A stretch of DNA of 64,000 nucleotides from Acinetobacter courvalinii (GTDB lineage: Bacteria > Pseudomonadota > Gammaproteobacteria > Pseudomonadales > Moraxellaceae). Below the pieces are notes generated by a model. The model saw nothing but the letters and a program-made list of their open reading frames with translations. It searched no databases and was not told the DNA's origin. This document shows, piece by piece, positions 41,288 to 50,606 of this stretch. Both the position numbers and the translations under genes were made by a program. Each line of letters opens with the position of its first letter. The stretch's first letter is position 1. The DNA is taken from assembly GCF_014635545.1 (NCBI RefSeq), contig NZ_BMDA01000008.1:1-64000 (forward strand), read 5' to 3'.

Positions 41288-42358
41288 TTATCTTGCTCGA
41301 TAAAGTAAGTAACTGCCTACCATAAAGATGAGCACCACCGGCATCAGCACGAACCAGGCTGGAGAAGGGGCATAAACCAGACTCGCATAGCCGAGGAAAT
41401 CTTGTAAGTAGAAAAAGCCCAGTCCGGTAAATAAGGCAATCACCAGACGGAAGCCCATCGACTGTTGGCGTAATGGTCCGAAAATGAATGAACAGGCGAT
41501 TAACACCAGCGTAATCAAGGCAAACGGCGAGGTCACTTTTTGCCAGAACGCCAGTTCGTAGGTTTTCGGTACCTGACTATATTCATCCATATAGCGCATA
41601 AAACTAATCAGCTGGCTTGGAGACAAATCTTCCGGGTCAAGGGTGACCATATGCACATATTTAGGCTGCAAGGCCAAACCCAGCGACTGCTGTGCATGAT
41701 CGGTTTTAATGGCATTCCCTTGAGCCAGCAAATCCACCTGATGTGACTGTTCTAGCGTCCATTCGCCATCTTTAACAAACTGGCCCTTTTCTGCATTCAC
41801 AAAAGACTGCAAACGATAGTCCTGATCAAAATCGATCGACTGGATATTGCGTAACTGGCCTTTGGAGTTAGCATAGTCAATATAAATAAAACGCTGTCCT
41901 TCACGGGTCCAGTAGCCTTTGACTTCACCCAACGCCGCCACGCTACGTTGCTTCTTGATGCTTTGTGCCTGCTCATTGGTATAAGGAATCACCCATTCGC
42001 TCAGCACAAAGGACAATACAATCAATAACAGTGCCGAACGCATTACCCAGCCAACGATTCGCCATAAGCTAATCCCGACCGAGCGCATCACGATCAGTTC
42101 ACTATTCGAAGCCAATGCACCCAGTCCCAGCACCGAGCCAATCAAGGCGGCAACAGGAAGGATTTCATAGAGATAATGCGGCGCTCCCCACATCACGTAC
42201 AGGAAAGCCTGCCAGGCATTATAGTCGGGCTTGAGCGAACCTAATTCACCTAAATAGGTAAACAGAACCTGTAAGAAAGATAACACCAGCGTCGTGCCCA
42301 GCATGGCCAGGATCGTGGTTTTTGTCACATGTTTGGCGACTATTCGACGTGCTAACAT
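41288..42358 (-). CDS. lptG: LPS export permease LptG
   Basis: Inner-membrane half of the LptB2FG transporter that extracts lipopolysaccharide (or lipooligosaccharide) from the membrane. YjgP/YjgQ family: about six transmembrane helices split by a periplasmic beta-jellyroll (about 105-260). LIKS-type N-terminus is LARRIVAKHVTKTTILAML. The ATG at 42358 shares a base with the lptF stop (TGATG), with GGGG upstream; a GTG one codon earlier is possible. 356 residues. Confidence 0.92.
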   Translation of the reverse strand: MLARRIVAKHVTKTTILAMLGTTLVLSFLQVLFTYLGELGSLKPDYNAWQAFLYVMWGAPHYLYEILPVAALIGSVLGLGALASNSELIVMRSVGISLWRIVGWVMRSALLLIVLSFVLSEWVIPYTNEQAQSIKKQRSVAALGEVKGYWTREGQRFIYIDYANSKGQLRNIQSIDFDQDYRLQSFVNAEKGQFVKDGEWTLEQSHQVDLLAQGNAIKTDHAQQSLGLALQPKYVHMVTLDPEDLSPSQLISFMRYMDEYSQVPKTYELAFWQKVTSPFALITLVLIACSFIFGPLRQQSMGFRLVIALFTGLGFFYLQDFLGYASLVYAPSPAWFVLMPVVLIFMVGSYLLYRAR

Positions 42359-43458
42359 CACAACCCCACTCGCTGAATACTTCTCTTAAATTTTGGTGCC
42401 AGTTTTTGTTTACGCGCAAAAACTGCTGCGGCAATGGCATAAACAAGAAGAACCACTGGATAAGCCCATATATCAAGCTCTTCCTTACTGATTCGGGTCT
42501 TAATCGCAATCAATAATACGATCAAGCTGGCAAAGATAAAGATCGCGGGAATCAAACGATAGTAACGACCTTGACGCGGACTCACCTCAGACAATGCGAC
42601 CGCCAGCATTAAAGCCACGATAATCACAAATGGGCCAAACACACGCCAGCCCAATTCACTACGTACGACAGGATCATCACGTTTTTCCCATAACTTGGAC
42701 ATGGATAATGCTTCAACATCACCACTCTCAAATTTTACGTCTTTATCATTTTCTAAACGTAAACGATAAGACTGGAATTCTGCCTGTGTATAACGTGGTT
42801 GATTCGGATAAATCTCGTAACGACGGCCCTGAACCAGATCGACCACATTGGCGGTATCATTGGCCACTTCAACCCGTGTTGCTTCTTTGGCCAGAATCAT
42901 GACATCAGGTTTATCTGCCTGATTGCCTTTCTGATAGAAGAAAATATCTTTTAAGTTCTTGCGGTCTTCTGAAAGTGAACCCGCATAAATGGTATACGGC
43001 CCTGAAGAAATAAACTCTTTCGGACGGACCAAGTCAAATCCGGTCCGTACTGCCTGAGTACTGGTCAGTTTTTCAAACTCACGTAAGCCCCACGGCCCCA
43101 TCCAGACCATTAAGCAGGTCTGTACCACCAGATATACCACGGTCATCGGCAACAGTAATCGGGCCAACTGATTCCGACTGACGCCACTGCCATTTAAAAC
43201 CGCCATTTCATGGTCGACATACAGACGCCCGAACACCAGCATCAAGGCAATAAAGAACCCCAGTGGTAAGATCAGTGTTAAAAATTCAGGTAAACGATAG
43301 CCGATAATGCTAAATAAGATCCCTGCATCCAAACGACCTTGAGCTGCGACGCCAAAATACTTGATCAAACGACCACCCATCATGATCATGGTCAATAAAC
43401 CAATGACGACGAGAGATGTCGAAACCACCTGTTTGACGAGATAACGCCGAATAATCAA
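42358..43458 (-). CDS. lptF: LPS export permease LptF
   Basis: Partner of LptG in the LPS transporter. MIIRRYLVKQVVSTSLVVIGLL opens the protein, as in LptF; three helices, a periplasmic domain (about 110-265, with QGRRYEIYPNQPRYTQAEF) and three more helices follow. 366 residues. First gene of lptFG and divergent from pepA, the conserved gammaproteobacterial arrangement. Confidence 0.93.
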   Translation of the reverse strand: MIIRRYLVKQVVSTSLVVIGLLTMIMMGGRLIKYFGVAAQGRLDAGILFSIIGYRLPEFLTLILPLGFFIALMLVFGRLYVDHEMAVLNGSGVSRNQLARLLLPMTVVYLVVQTCLMVWMGPWGLREFEKLTSTQAVRTGFDLVRPKEFISSGPYTIYAGSLSEDRKNLKDIFFYQKGNQADKPDVMILAKEATRVEVANDTANVVDLVQGRRYEIYPNQPRYTQAEFQSYRLRLENDKDVKFESGDVEALSMSKLWEKRDDPVVRSELGWRVFGPFVIIVALMLAVALSEVSPRQGRYYRLIPAIFIFASLIVLLIAIKTRISKEELDIWAYPVVLLVYAIAAAVFARKQKLAPKFKRSIQRVGL

Positions 43459-43611
43459 AGTAATATTTCCAAAAGACCAATCGAAGGTAACGCTAGTTTA
43501 CCCGAATGTTAAAAATATAAAACCTATCGCTTGTTGCGGATTGCAACCTCATATCTGAAAGTGTTTAATGGACTTATCTTTCTTTTTTACTCATTAGGTT
43601 CTATATAAACA

Positions 43612-45060
43612 ATGAAATTTACACTTCAAAACGCATTCCCAACTCAGGCGTCTAGCGAATCTTTGTGGATTTTGGTTGATTCAGAACAATTACAACAGAA
43701 CTTAAATACTTATCAAATCAACCATCTAGATGACATCCTTAACGCAAGCCAATATAAAGCTGGTTTTAACGACAACTTGCCGCTGCTTGCCAATATCTCT
43801 GTACAAGCCAATGCCCAATTATTAGGGCTAGGCAAAAGTGACGAGCTTAAAGCGACAAAATTAGCAAAACTTGCACAAAGCATTATCAAATCATCACAAA
43901 ATAAATTTAAACAAATTAGTGTCGATCTTTCAGCATTGCCTACCGATTTACACGCCCTCTTTGTCTTGAGCCTTACGCAAGCGGCTTATAGTTATGACGA
44001 GTTTAAGTCGAAAAAGAATGAGTTTGTATTAGATACCATTCACCTGATTGCCAGCCAGACTACATTAGATGAAGCACAGTTAAAGCTGATTCATGCGGTT
44101 CAGTCGGGTCAAAACTTTGCCCGTGATCTGGGGAACCGTCCTGGAAATATCTGTTTCCCTGAGTACCTTGCAGATCAGGCTCTTGCGCTAGCCAAGCAAT
44201 ATCCAGACGTATTAAAAGTCACTGTACTGGATGAGCAGCAAATGGCGGATCTGGGCATGTATGCCTTCCTTGCCGTAAGCAAAGGTTCGGATCGTCCAGG
44301 TCGTATTGTTACCCTCGAATACAATGCCCAGATTGATCAAGCGCCTGTGGTACTGGTCGGTAAAGGTGTGACTTTTGATACAGGCGGTATTTCATTGAAA
44401 CCAGGCTTGGGCATGGATGAAATGAAATTTGATATGTGCGGCGCAGCTTCGGTTCTTGGCACCATTCAGGCACTCTGTGAAGCCCAATTGCCTATTCATG
44501 TGGTGGGTGCAATTGCCGCTGCAGAAAATATGCCATCTGCTCATGCCACCCGTCCTGGTGACATCGTCACTACCATGAGCGGTCAGACTGTAGAAATTCT
44601 GAATACCGATGCAGAAGGCCGTCTGGTCCTGTGTGATACCTTGACCTATATCAAACGCTTTAACCCTGCTCTGGTGATTGATATCGCCACCCTGACCGGC
44701 GCCTGTGTGGTTGCGCTCGGTAAAGTGGTCAGTGGTTTATTCACACCAGATGATGAGCTTGCACAAGACTTGCAACAGGCAGGCGAACAGTCACTTGACC
44801 GTGTCTGGCGTATGCCGGTCATGGAAGAGTATCAAGAATTACTCGACTCACCTTTTGCCGATATTGCCAATATTGGTGGGCCATACGGTGGTGCCATCAC
44901 GGCAGCTTGCTTCCTCGAACGTTTTACCCGTGACTATCGCTGGGCGCATCTTGATGTGGCAGGTACGGCGTGGTTATCGGGTACCGCTAAAGGTGCAACC
45001 GGCCGCCCGGTTCCATTATTGATGCAGTTCCTGACAAATCGTGTTCAAGCGAATGGCTAA
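43612..45060 (+). CDS. pepA: Leucyl aminopeptidase (M17)
   Basis: Cytosolic dimetal aminopeptidase; PepA in E. coli also binds DNA in Xer recombination. Metal ligands and catalytic motifs are in VGKGVTFDTGGISLKP, DMCGAASVLG and NTDAEGRLVLCDTL. The variable N-terminal domain (about 1-150) differs from E. coli, as usual. 482 residues. The holC start lies inside its last codons. Confidence 0.95.
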   Translation: MKFTLQNAFPTQASSESLWILVDSEQLQQNLNTYQINHLDDILNASQYKAGFNDNLPLLANISVQANAQLLGLGKSDELKATKLAKLAQSIIKSSQNKFKQISVDLSALPTDLHALFVLSLTQAAYSYDEFKSKKNEFVLDTIHLIASQTTLDEAQLKLIHAVQSGQNFARDLGNRPGNICFPEYLADQALALAKQYPDVLKVTVLDEQQMADLGMYAFLAVSKGSDRPGRIVTLEYNAQIDQAPVVLVGKGVTFDTGGISLKPGLGMDEMKFDMCGAASVLGTIQALCEAQLPIHVVGAIAAAENMPSAHATRPGDIVTTMSGQTVEILNTDAEGRLVLCDTLTYIKRFNPALVIDIATLTGACVVALGKVVSGLFTPDDELAQDLQQAGEQSLDRVWRMPVMEEYQELLDSPFADIANIGGPYGGAITAACFLERFTRDYRWAHLDVAGTAWLSGTAKGATGRPVPLLMQFLTNRVQANG

Positions 45061-45460
45061 AATCAGTTTTTATCTCTTTGAAAACAGTCAGGAACGGCAA
45101 GTCGAAAGTGCTTGCCGTTTGTGTCGCAAGATTCTGAATCAGCATCCCCACATCTGGTGGTACTGTGCTGATCCAGACTTGCAAAATGAACTGGATGAAC
45201 TGCTCTGGAGCTTTGATCCACAAAGTTTCATTGCGCACGGGATTGACCAGCCACACAGCCCAGTGTGTATTTCAAAAGACTTACCCCCTTCCAATGATTG
45301 GATCGTGTTTAATTTTAACAATCATGCACTTGAACAAACTCAAGATTTTCGCCACATTATCGAAATTATTGAAAATAATGAAACTGCGAAACAGATTGGG
45401 CGGGAAAAATTTAAACTGTATCGACGGTTGGGTATAGAACCTCGTACATTTAAATTATAA
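45053..45460 (+). CDS. holC: DNA polymerase III chi subunit
   Basis: Clamp-loader accessory subunit that links the polymerase holoenzyme to SSB. 135 residues: KISFYLFENSQERQVESACRLCRKIL, HIWWYCADPDLQNELDELLWSFDPQSFIAH, and REKFKLYRRLGIEP at the end. Start ATG 45053 overlaps the pepA stop by eight bases; a start four codons earlier is less likely. pepA-holC linkage is typical. The expected valS does not follow immediately. Confidence 0.9.
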   Translation: MAKISFYLFENSQERQVESACRLCRKILNQHPHIWWYCADPDLQNELDELLWSFDPQSFIAHGIDQPHSPVCISKDLPPSNDWIVFNFNNHALEQTQDFRHIIEIIENNETAKQIGREKFKLYRRLGIEPRTFKL

Positions 45461-45495
45461 ATTGGCGATAAAAAACATCATTTTAGGAGTGTCTT

Positions 45496-46122
45496 GTGGC
45501 ATTAAATGTAGGTCAGGATTTTAAAAAACGCTGGTTAAATGCACCTGAGGCGGTTCGTCAGACCTATCAGGAAGATTTAGCACGTATCTGTGATCTGTTA
45601 TTACCACAAACCTCGATTCAAACCTGGATGCAAAATGAAGAGAGCGCGCAACAGCGGTCTCAACAACGCATTGATCAAGCTTATGCCGATTTAAAGGCTG
45701 AGTTACTGGAACAGGCACGTATTCGTAAACAGCTGGCGCTGGAAAAAGCACTGGCAGAAAAACGTGCAGCTGAAGCCGCCTATGCAGCCCAGTTACAAGC
45801 GGATGAAGCACGTCAGTTTGAGCAGCAAACCGAGAATCTAGTTGCCTTACGTGGTCATATCGATCAGGAAATTGCGCAACAGACCGAGCGTTACCAAACC
45901 AACCCGGAACAGCCAAGCATTGATTATGCACGCGGTCAGCGCATCGCCATTGATGATCAGCAGATTCTCTCTGAGCTGGAAAGTGTCCGTGTCCGACTTG
46001 AGCTTGAAGCCGAAGGCCTGATTGAGCAAGCAGTGACCGTGTTCCGCGCCAAGCTGCATGCACTGGCACAAGATGAAATTGAATATATTTTGAAGAACAG
46101 TGAGTTCTCGGACGAGAAATAA
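45496..46122 (+). CDS. Coiled-coil protein of unknown function after holC
   Basis: I do not recognise this 208-residue protein. Residues about 50-115 are strongly helical and rich in Ala, Gln, Glu and Lys (QARIRKQLALEKALAEKRAA), predicting a coiled coil; the C-terminal 60 residues are acidic and helical. No signal peptide or membrane segment is seen. It starts with GTG 45496, with AGGAG six bases upstream, 35 bases after holC. It occupies the place between holC and a terminator and may be cotranscribed with pepA-holC. Confidence 0.8.
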   Translation: MALNVGQDFKKRWLNAPEAVRQTYQEDLARICDLLLPQTSIQTWMQNEESAQQRSQQRIDQAYADLKAELLEQARIRKQLALEKALAEKRAAEAAYAAQLQADEARQFEQQTENLVALRGHIDQEIAQQTERYQTNPEQPSIDYARGQRIAIDDQQILSELESVRVRLELEAEGLIEQAVTVFRAKLHALAQDEIEYILKNSEFSDEK

Positions 46123-46123
46123 T

Positions 46124-46151
46124 AAAAAGCCCAGTTTAAACTGGGCTTTTT
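46124..46151. terminator. Bidirectional terminator between the coiled-coil gene and ribE
   Basis: AAAAAGCCCAGTTT pairs with AAACTGGGCTTTTT without a loop gap; suits both converging genes. Confidence 0.88.
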
Positions 46152-46163
46152 ATACTTGATCTT

Positions 46164-46823
46164 TTATTTTAAAAAACCGTTTTCAGCTAAAAAGGCCATG
46201 CTGATATTCGATTCAGTTTTCTGCTCAGCCGCCTTATCACCCAGCAATAAACGCTCAATATAACGTGCCAATACGTCAACTTCTAAATTCACTTTGCTTC
46301 CCACCTGCCAAGTGCCAATATTGGTACGTTCAGCGGTATGCGGAATCAAATTCAGGCTCAGAATATTGCCACGTAAGTGGTTAATGGTCAGGCTAATGCC
46401 ATCGACCGTAACAGAACCTTTTTCAGCCAAATATTTTGCCAGCTCAACCGGAGCAGTCACTTCAAAATATAAAGAGCGTGCGTCTTCACGAACCAGCGTA
46501 ATCTCACCCAGCCCGTCAACGTGACCACTAACAATGTGTCCGCCAAAACGTGTGGTCGGTAACATCGCTTTTTCGACATTGACGGCTTGACCAACTTTCC
46601 ATTGACCTAATGTGGTACGGTTCAAGCTTTCGCGGGAAACATCTGCCGCATACCAGTTCTCGCCCCACTCAATCACGGTCAGACAAATCCCATTGGTGGC
46701 AATCGAATCACCCAAATGCACATCAGACATGTCCAGATCCGTCTGGATACGTAGACGAACATCACCGCCTACACTTTGTAGGCTCTGAACCTTACCTAAA
46801 CTTTCAATAATGCCTGTAAACAT
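46164..46823 (-). CDS. ribE: Riboflavin synthase, alpha subunit
   Basis: Dismutates two 6,7-dimethyl-8-ribityllumazine into riboflavin. Two lumazine-binding repeats are seen: MFTGIIESLGKV with GDSIATNGICLTV, and GHIVSGHVDGLGEI with GSVTVDGISLTIN. 219 residues is normal. No FMN riboswitch is visible upstream. It is separated from ribD by the glpF-like and methyltransferase genes, although all share the minus strand. Confidence 0.94.
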   Translation of the reverse strand: MFTGIIESLGKVQSLQSVGGDVRLRIQTDLDMSDVHLGDSIATNGICLTVIEWGENWYAADVSRESLNRTTLGQWKVGQAVNVEKAMLPTTRFGGHIVSGHVDGLGEITLVREDARSLYFEVTAPVELAKYLAEKGSVTVDGISLTINHLRGNILSLNLIPHTAERTNIGTWQVGSKVNLEVDVLARYIERLLLGDKAAEQKTESNISMAFLAENGFLK

Positions 46824-46930
46824 GGGAGTTTCAACCTATCTTTATTGCAGTGTATGCCACATTGAATCAGATACCTTAAAGCAAAGAACCTGAGATAACA
46901 AGGCGTCTCCCAAGCAAATACCCGCAAATC

Positions 46931-46959
46931 AAAAAGGGCGATCATCTGAGCGCCCTTTT
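46931..46959 (-). terminator. Terminator after glpF-like gene
   Basis: AAAGGGCG pairs with CGCCCTTT; on the minus strand T5 follows. Confidence 0.82.
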
Positions 46960-46983
46960 GGTATTATTTATTGAGTGATGCAT

Positions 46984-47823
46984 TTATTGCATTTCAGAGA
47001 CTTGCTGATCTGTTGGGTCTTTTGCTACCACCTGATGCTTGACCAGAAAATGGCTAAAGAATAATTTATAGCCCAGCACACCTAAACATGCCCCTACGAT
47101 TGGTGCAATGATGGGTACGATGAAATAAGGGATATCACGACCGCCAGTAAAGGCAACAGGACCCCAGCCTGAGAAATAAGCCACGATTTTCGGGCCAAAA
47201 TCACGTGCAGGATTCATGGCAAAGCCAGTTAATGGGCCAAAAGAAGCCCCAATCACGGCCACCAGCAAACCCACCAGAATCGGCGCCAAAGCACCACGCG
47301 GCAAACCATTGCTGTCATCCCCAATCGCCATAATCAGCCACAGCAATAACATGCTAATAAACATTTCCACCATGAAAGCCTGACCCAGCGACAATAGGTG
47401 ATGCGGATAAGTTGAGAAAATTCCAGCCAGTTCCAGACTTTCGACACTGCCCCGTACCATGTGATGGGTCTGTTCGTAATCTATAAACAGATTGCTATAT
47501 AAGCCATAGACCAGCAAAGCCCCTGTCGCAGCACCTGCCACTTGAGCAATGATATAAAATGGGACTTTACGTTTATCAAAGCCAGCGAATAACGCCAGGG
47601 CGATGGTCACGGCAGGATTGAGATGAGCCCCAGAAATACCTGCAGACAAATAGACAGCCAATGCAACGGCCAAGCCCCATACAATGCTGATTTCCCACAG
47701 ACCTAAACTTGCACCTGCAAGCTTAAGTGCAGCCACCACACCAATACCAAACGATAAAAAAATTGCGGTAGCAAAATATTCGGCTACACATTGCCCCAAT
47801 AAGGTGGGTTCCGAGCGACTCAT
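46984..47823 (-). CDS. glpF: Aquaglyceroporin / glycerol uptake facilitator
   Basis: MIP-family channel. Both half-pore motifs are present: GAHLNPAVT (NPA at 69-71) and GFAMNPARDFGPK; the Asp after NPAR marks the glycerol-conducting branch. Six transmembrane helices in 279 residues. AGAGAGG lies five bases before the ATG. No glpK or glpR is next to it, so the substrate is inferred from the NPARD motif alone. Three TTGGTCA heptamers occur upstream. Confidence 0.9.
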   Translation of the reverse strand: MSRSEPTLLGQCVAEYFATAIFLSFGIGVVAALKLAGASLGLWEISIVWGLAVALAVYLSAGISGAHLNPAVTIALALFAGFDKRKVPFYIIAQVAGAATGALLVYGLYSNLFIDYEQTHHMVRGSVESLELAGIFSTYPHHLLSLGQAFMVEMFISMLLLWLIMAIGDDSNGLPRGALAPILVGLLVAVIGASFGPLTGFAMNPARDFGPKIVAYFSGWGPVAFTGGRDIPYFIVPIIAPIVGACLGVLGYKLFFSHFLVKHQVVAKDPTDQQVSEMQ

Positions 47824-48169
47824 AACAACCTCTCTTGGTCATCGCTGCAAATAGGCAAGACCCTAAATTAAGCTCGGCAAACTATATTTATTTTTGAAAC
47901 GGGTCAATATGGTTTGGTAATTTTTTAAACGATTGGTCAAAAGATTTTTCTTCAAAAAACACCTCTAAAACCAACTAATAAGCTGACCAAAATACAACTC
48001 AAATATCTGTTTTTATTTATTTTTATAAAATTATAATCATTTTTTGCAGTAGCGCCAGCCCAACAGTCCAATCCAGTAAAGATGCGAGATATTTACCGTA
48101 AAAACAGACACTTATCATATAAACCGATTTTATTTATCTAATTATCCGATTTAACAAAGAAACTGAATA
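47824..48169. other. AT-rich gap between glpF and the methyltransferase gene
   Basis: No ORF is supported. Three copies of TTGGTCA are present (47835-47841, 47933-47939, and inverted at 47984-47990). The glpF promoter must lie here but is not placed. Confidence 0.55.
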
Positions 48170-48196
48170 CAAAAACACCACTTTTAAAAGTGGTGT
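48170..48196 (-). terminator. Terminator after the methyltransferase gene
   Basis: ACACCACTTTTAAAAGTGGT is part of a 22-base perfect palindrome (48175-48196); on the minus strand T5 follows. Confidence 0.82.
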
Positions 48197-48204
48197 CCTG
48201 TATT

Positions 48205-49497
48205 TTACCAAAGTGCCAGTTGGGTACTGTTCCCGGTGGTATCGACTCCGCCCAGTTCAGCAAAGTGATATAACTGCCCTAACAACTGTCGTAACGGCGG
48301 TCCTGACTTGGCATGCGTATCGGTAATCACGATAAATTCCAGTACCCGTGCCCGTTCAGACTGACGTTGTTTACTCACACGATAACGCGGTACATCCTGG
48401 GTCAGCAAAGTCACCTTGCCACGTTTTAAATTGGCGGTCAGCAAGTCTTTTGGCTCGATATTGCCATCGGTCGAGTAACTGGTCAAAATGTAACGTGCAT
48501 TGATGGTTTCCAATAACTTTTCATAAGCCTCTTTGGCATATTTAGAAGAGTTATAAGGACTTGGGCGCTCTTTACGCCATGCCCGATCAATCCCGCTTTT
48601 AAAGCCTTTGGTATCCGGTGAAGGTAAATCGACCTGATCCCATAAAGTCAAGGCATTGAGAACGTGATAGTTACTGCTATAGGCATGCTGGTTATAAGGC
48701 GGATCCAGATAAGCCACATCAACTTCGAAACCGCTCATCTGGTTGGCGAGATGCTGGGCATCGACACACCACATTTCTGCCGCAGGACGTTTAGGATCAC
48801 CGATCTCACAGAAGCGGCTCGGTGTCAGCCACAACAATGACTCGATCCGTTCTAGCGCGGTTTGGGTACGTCCGCCCCAGCCCTGATGGAAACTTTTGAA
48901 AACGCCACTGGTATTACTGACAAAACTTGCCGAATACAGTAACGGCGCCAGTAAGGCACTCATTTCCACATCATTAATCGCGCCCTGTGCCTGCCAAGTT
49001 GCAATCTGCTGACGAATCGCGTCAATACGCATGCCATTACGACGTTTGAAGAACAGGCGATCACGTGCAGGATCATAGACATCGTCATTGCGCGGGCATA
49101 GATTATGTGTGACCCAGCCTTTGACTTCAGGCAAGCGGTTCAGATAATCGATGGCTTTTTGATAGCCCCCCAATTCTTTAAAGGCGGGTGCATCAACACA
49201 GGCCAGAATCGCATGATTCAGCGCATGGCTATACGGCTCCCAGTCGTTGGCAATCACACGGTAGCCATTCTGGCGGGCCAAACGTGAAACCACCCCACTG
49301 CCTGCAAAAAAATCCGCAAAAATCGGTGGATTCTTTTTCTTGCTATTCAGTGTGCCGGTAATCTCAAGCGCTTCTAAAATCAGGTGTAGAAGTCGACGCT
49401 TATTCCCGAGATAAGGAACTAACTGATGAAAAAGATATTCGTCAGTCGTACGGGCCGCATGACGACGTTTGTGATAAACCGATGGTTCTGGATTCAT
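48205..49497 (-). CDS. Orphan DNA N6-adenine methyltransferase
   Basis: Alpha-type (Dam-like) adenine methylase. In order: motif X PYLGNKRRLLHLI (28-40), AdoMet-binding FADFFAGSGVVSRL (60-73) and catalytic DPPYNQ (265-270), with a target-recognition region of about 190 residues between. 430 residues. No restriction gene is in the window. Its ATG overlaps the ribD stop (ATGA), so it is probably translated from the nrdR-ribD transcript. I recall an orphan methylase AamA of A. baumannii in a similar position and with GAATTC specificity; identity to it is a guess, and the target site cannot be read from sequence. Confidence 0.88.
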   Translation of the reverse strand: MNPEPSVYHKRRHAARTTDEYLFHQLVPYLGNKRRLLHLILEALEITGTLNSKKKNPPIFADFFAGSGVVSRLARQNGYRVIANDWEPYSHALNHAILACVDAPAFKELGGYQKAIDYLNRLPEVKGWVTHNLCPRNDDVYDPARDRLFFKRRNGMRIDAIRQQIATWQAQGAINDVEMSALLAPLLYSASFVSNTSGVFKSFHQGWGGRTQTALERIESLLWLTPSRFCEIGDPKRPAAEMWCVDAQHLANQMSGFEVDVAYLDPPYNQHAYSSNYHVLNALTLWDQVDLPSPDTKGFKSGIDRAWRKERPSPYNSSKYAKEAYEKLLETINARYILTSYSTDGNIEPKDLLTANLKRGKVTLLTQDVPRYRVSKQRQSERARVLEFIVITDTHAKSGPPLRQLLGQLYHFAELGGVDTTGNSTQLALW

Positions 49498-50594
49498 ATC
49501 AACTCTTGGATAGGGAGCAATCTCAGGCGAATGTCTTGCCCGAGTTGGGTTACATCGACCAACTCAAATCGTCGTTGTTCTGCCATTTTGCTCAATTCAG
49601 CATTGAACATCGCACGGGCAGATTGACCAAGTAAAGTAGGTGCAACATAACTAATCATTTCATCAACCAAACCTTGCTGTAAAAAGGCGGTGGATAAAGT
49701 TGCACCTGCCTCAATCAATACATCATAAATTTGATATTGTTGAGATAAGGTCTGCAATAATTGATTTAAAGGTTGCGGTGGCAATTGTATCACGCCTAAA
49801 TCGGCAAGTTCTTGACGAAATGGTGTCATCACCATCACGGTTTCAGGATTTTGCAACATCTTGGCGGACAAGGGTAGCTGACCTTGGCGATCTAGCACGA
49901 TTCGTTTCGGCTGTACTACTGTCGAAACATCAACATCCGTCAAAGTGCGGACATTTAATTCGCAATCATCTGCCAGCACGGTTTGGATGCCTGTGATCAC
50001 GGCGCCTGAAATTGCACGCCAATGCTGGACATCCTGGCGCGCCGCAGTGCCGGTAATCCATTTCGATTCACCCGAAGCCATGGCGGTACGACCATCCAGA
50101 CTTGAAGCCACTTTTAAACGGACATAAGGCATACCGGTCGACATGGCTTTTAAAAAGCCAAGGTTCAGTGTTTTGGCCTCCTCGACACAAATCCCGGTTT
50201 CAACTTCGATGCCGGCATTCTGCAAGATCTGTACGCCCTTACCCGCCACCAGCGGATTGGGATCCGAGCAGGCCACCACCACCTTCTTGACCTGTGCTTT
50301 TACCAATGCTTCGGCACAAGGGGGCGTTCGACCATAATGGGCACAGGGTTCCAATGTCACATAAGCCGTTGCGTCTTTGGCATGTTCACCCGCCTGACGC
50401 AGGGCAAAAACTTCTGCATGGGGCTGGCCTGCTCTAGGATGATAGCCTTCGCCAATCAGCTGTCCATCTTTGACAATGACACAACCCACATTTGGATTGG
50501 GCTTGGTTGAATATTGTCCAAGTCGCGCCAGTGCAATGGCACGTTGCATCCAGTACTGCTGTTCGGATAAATGATCTTGGGTTAACTCAGACAT
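49494..50594 (-). CDS. ribD: Riboflavin biosynthesis bifunctional deaminase/reductase
   Basis: Catalyses two steps from the GTP-derived pyrimidine to 5-amino-6-ribitylaminouracil phosphate. The N-terminal deaminase domain has zinc-site motifs HAEVFAL and TLEPCAHYGRTPPCAEAL; the C-terminal reductase domain (about 150-366) has VRLKVASSLDGRTAMASGESKWITG. 366 residues. It follows nrdR by 12 bases, as in other gammaproteobacteria, but the methylase replaces ribE as next gene. Confidence 0.95.
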   Translation of the reverse strand: MSELTQDHLSEQQYWMQRAIALARLGQYSTKPNPNVGCVIVKDGQLIGEGYHPRAGQPHAEVFALRQAGEHAKDATAYVTLEPCAHYGRTPPCAEALVKAQVKKVVVACSDPNPLVAGKGVQILQNAGIEVETGICVEEAKTLNLGFLKAMSTGMPYVRLKVASSLDGRTAMASGESKWITGTAARQDVQHWRAISGAVITGIQTVLADDCELNVRTLTDVDVSTVVQPKRIVLDRQGQLPLSAKMLQNPETVMVMTPFRQELADLGVIQLPPQPLNQLLQTLSQQYQIYDVLIEAGATLSTAFLQQGLVDEMISYVAPTLLGQSARAMFNAELSKMAEQRRFELVDVTQLGQDIRLRLLPIQELI

Positions 50595-50606
50595 GGTTTC
50601 TCTAAT

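Noticed and set aside
45521-46069. 182-codon minus-strand ORF opposite the coiled-coil gene
   Set aside because: It is the antisense of a repetitive, GC-richer coding region; the plus-strand gene has a good ribosome-binding site and terminator and this one has neither.
46824-46980. FMN riboswitch before ribE
   Set aside because: No RFN-element consensus (such as AGGGTGAAATTCCC) is present.
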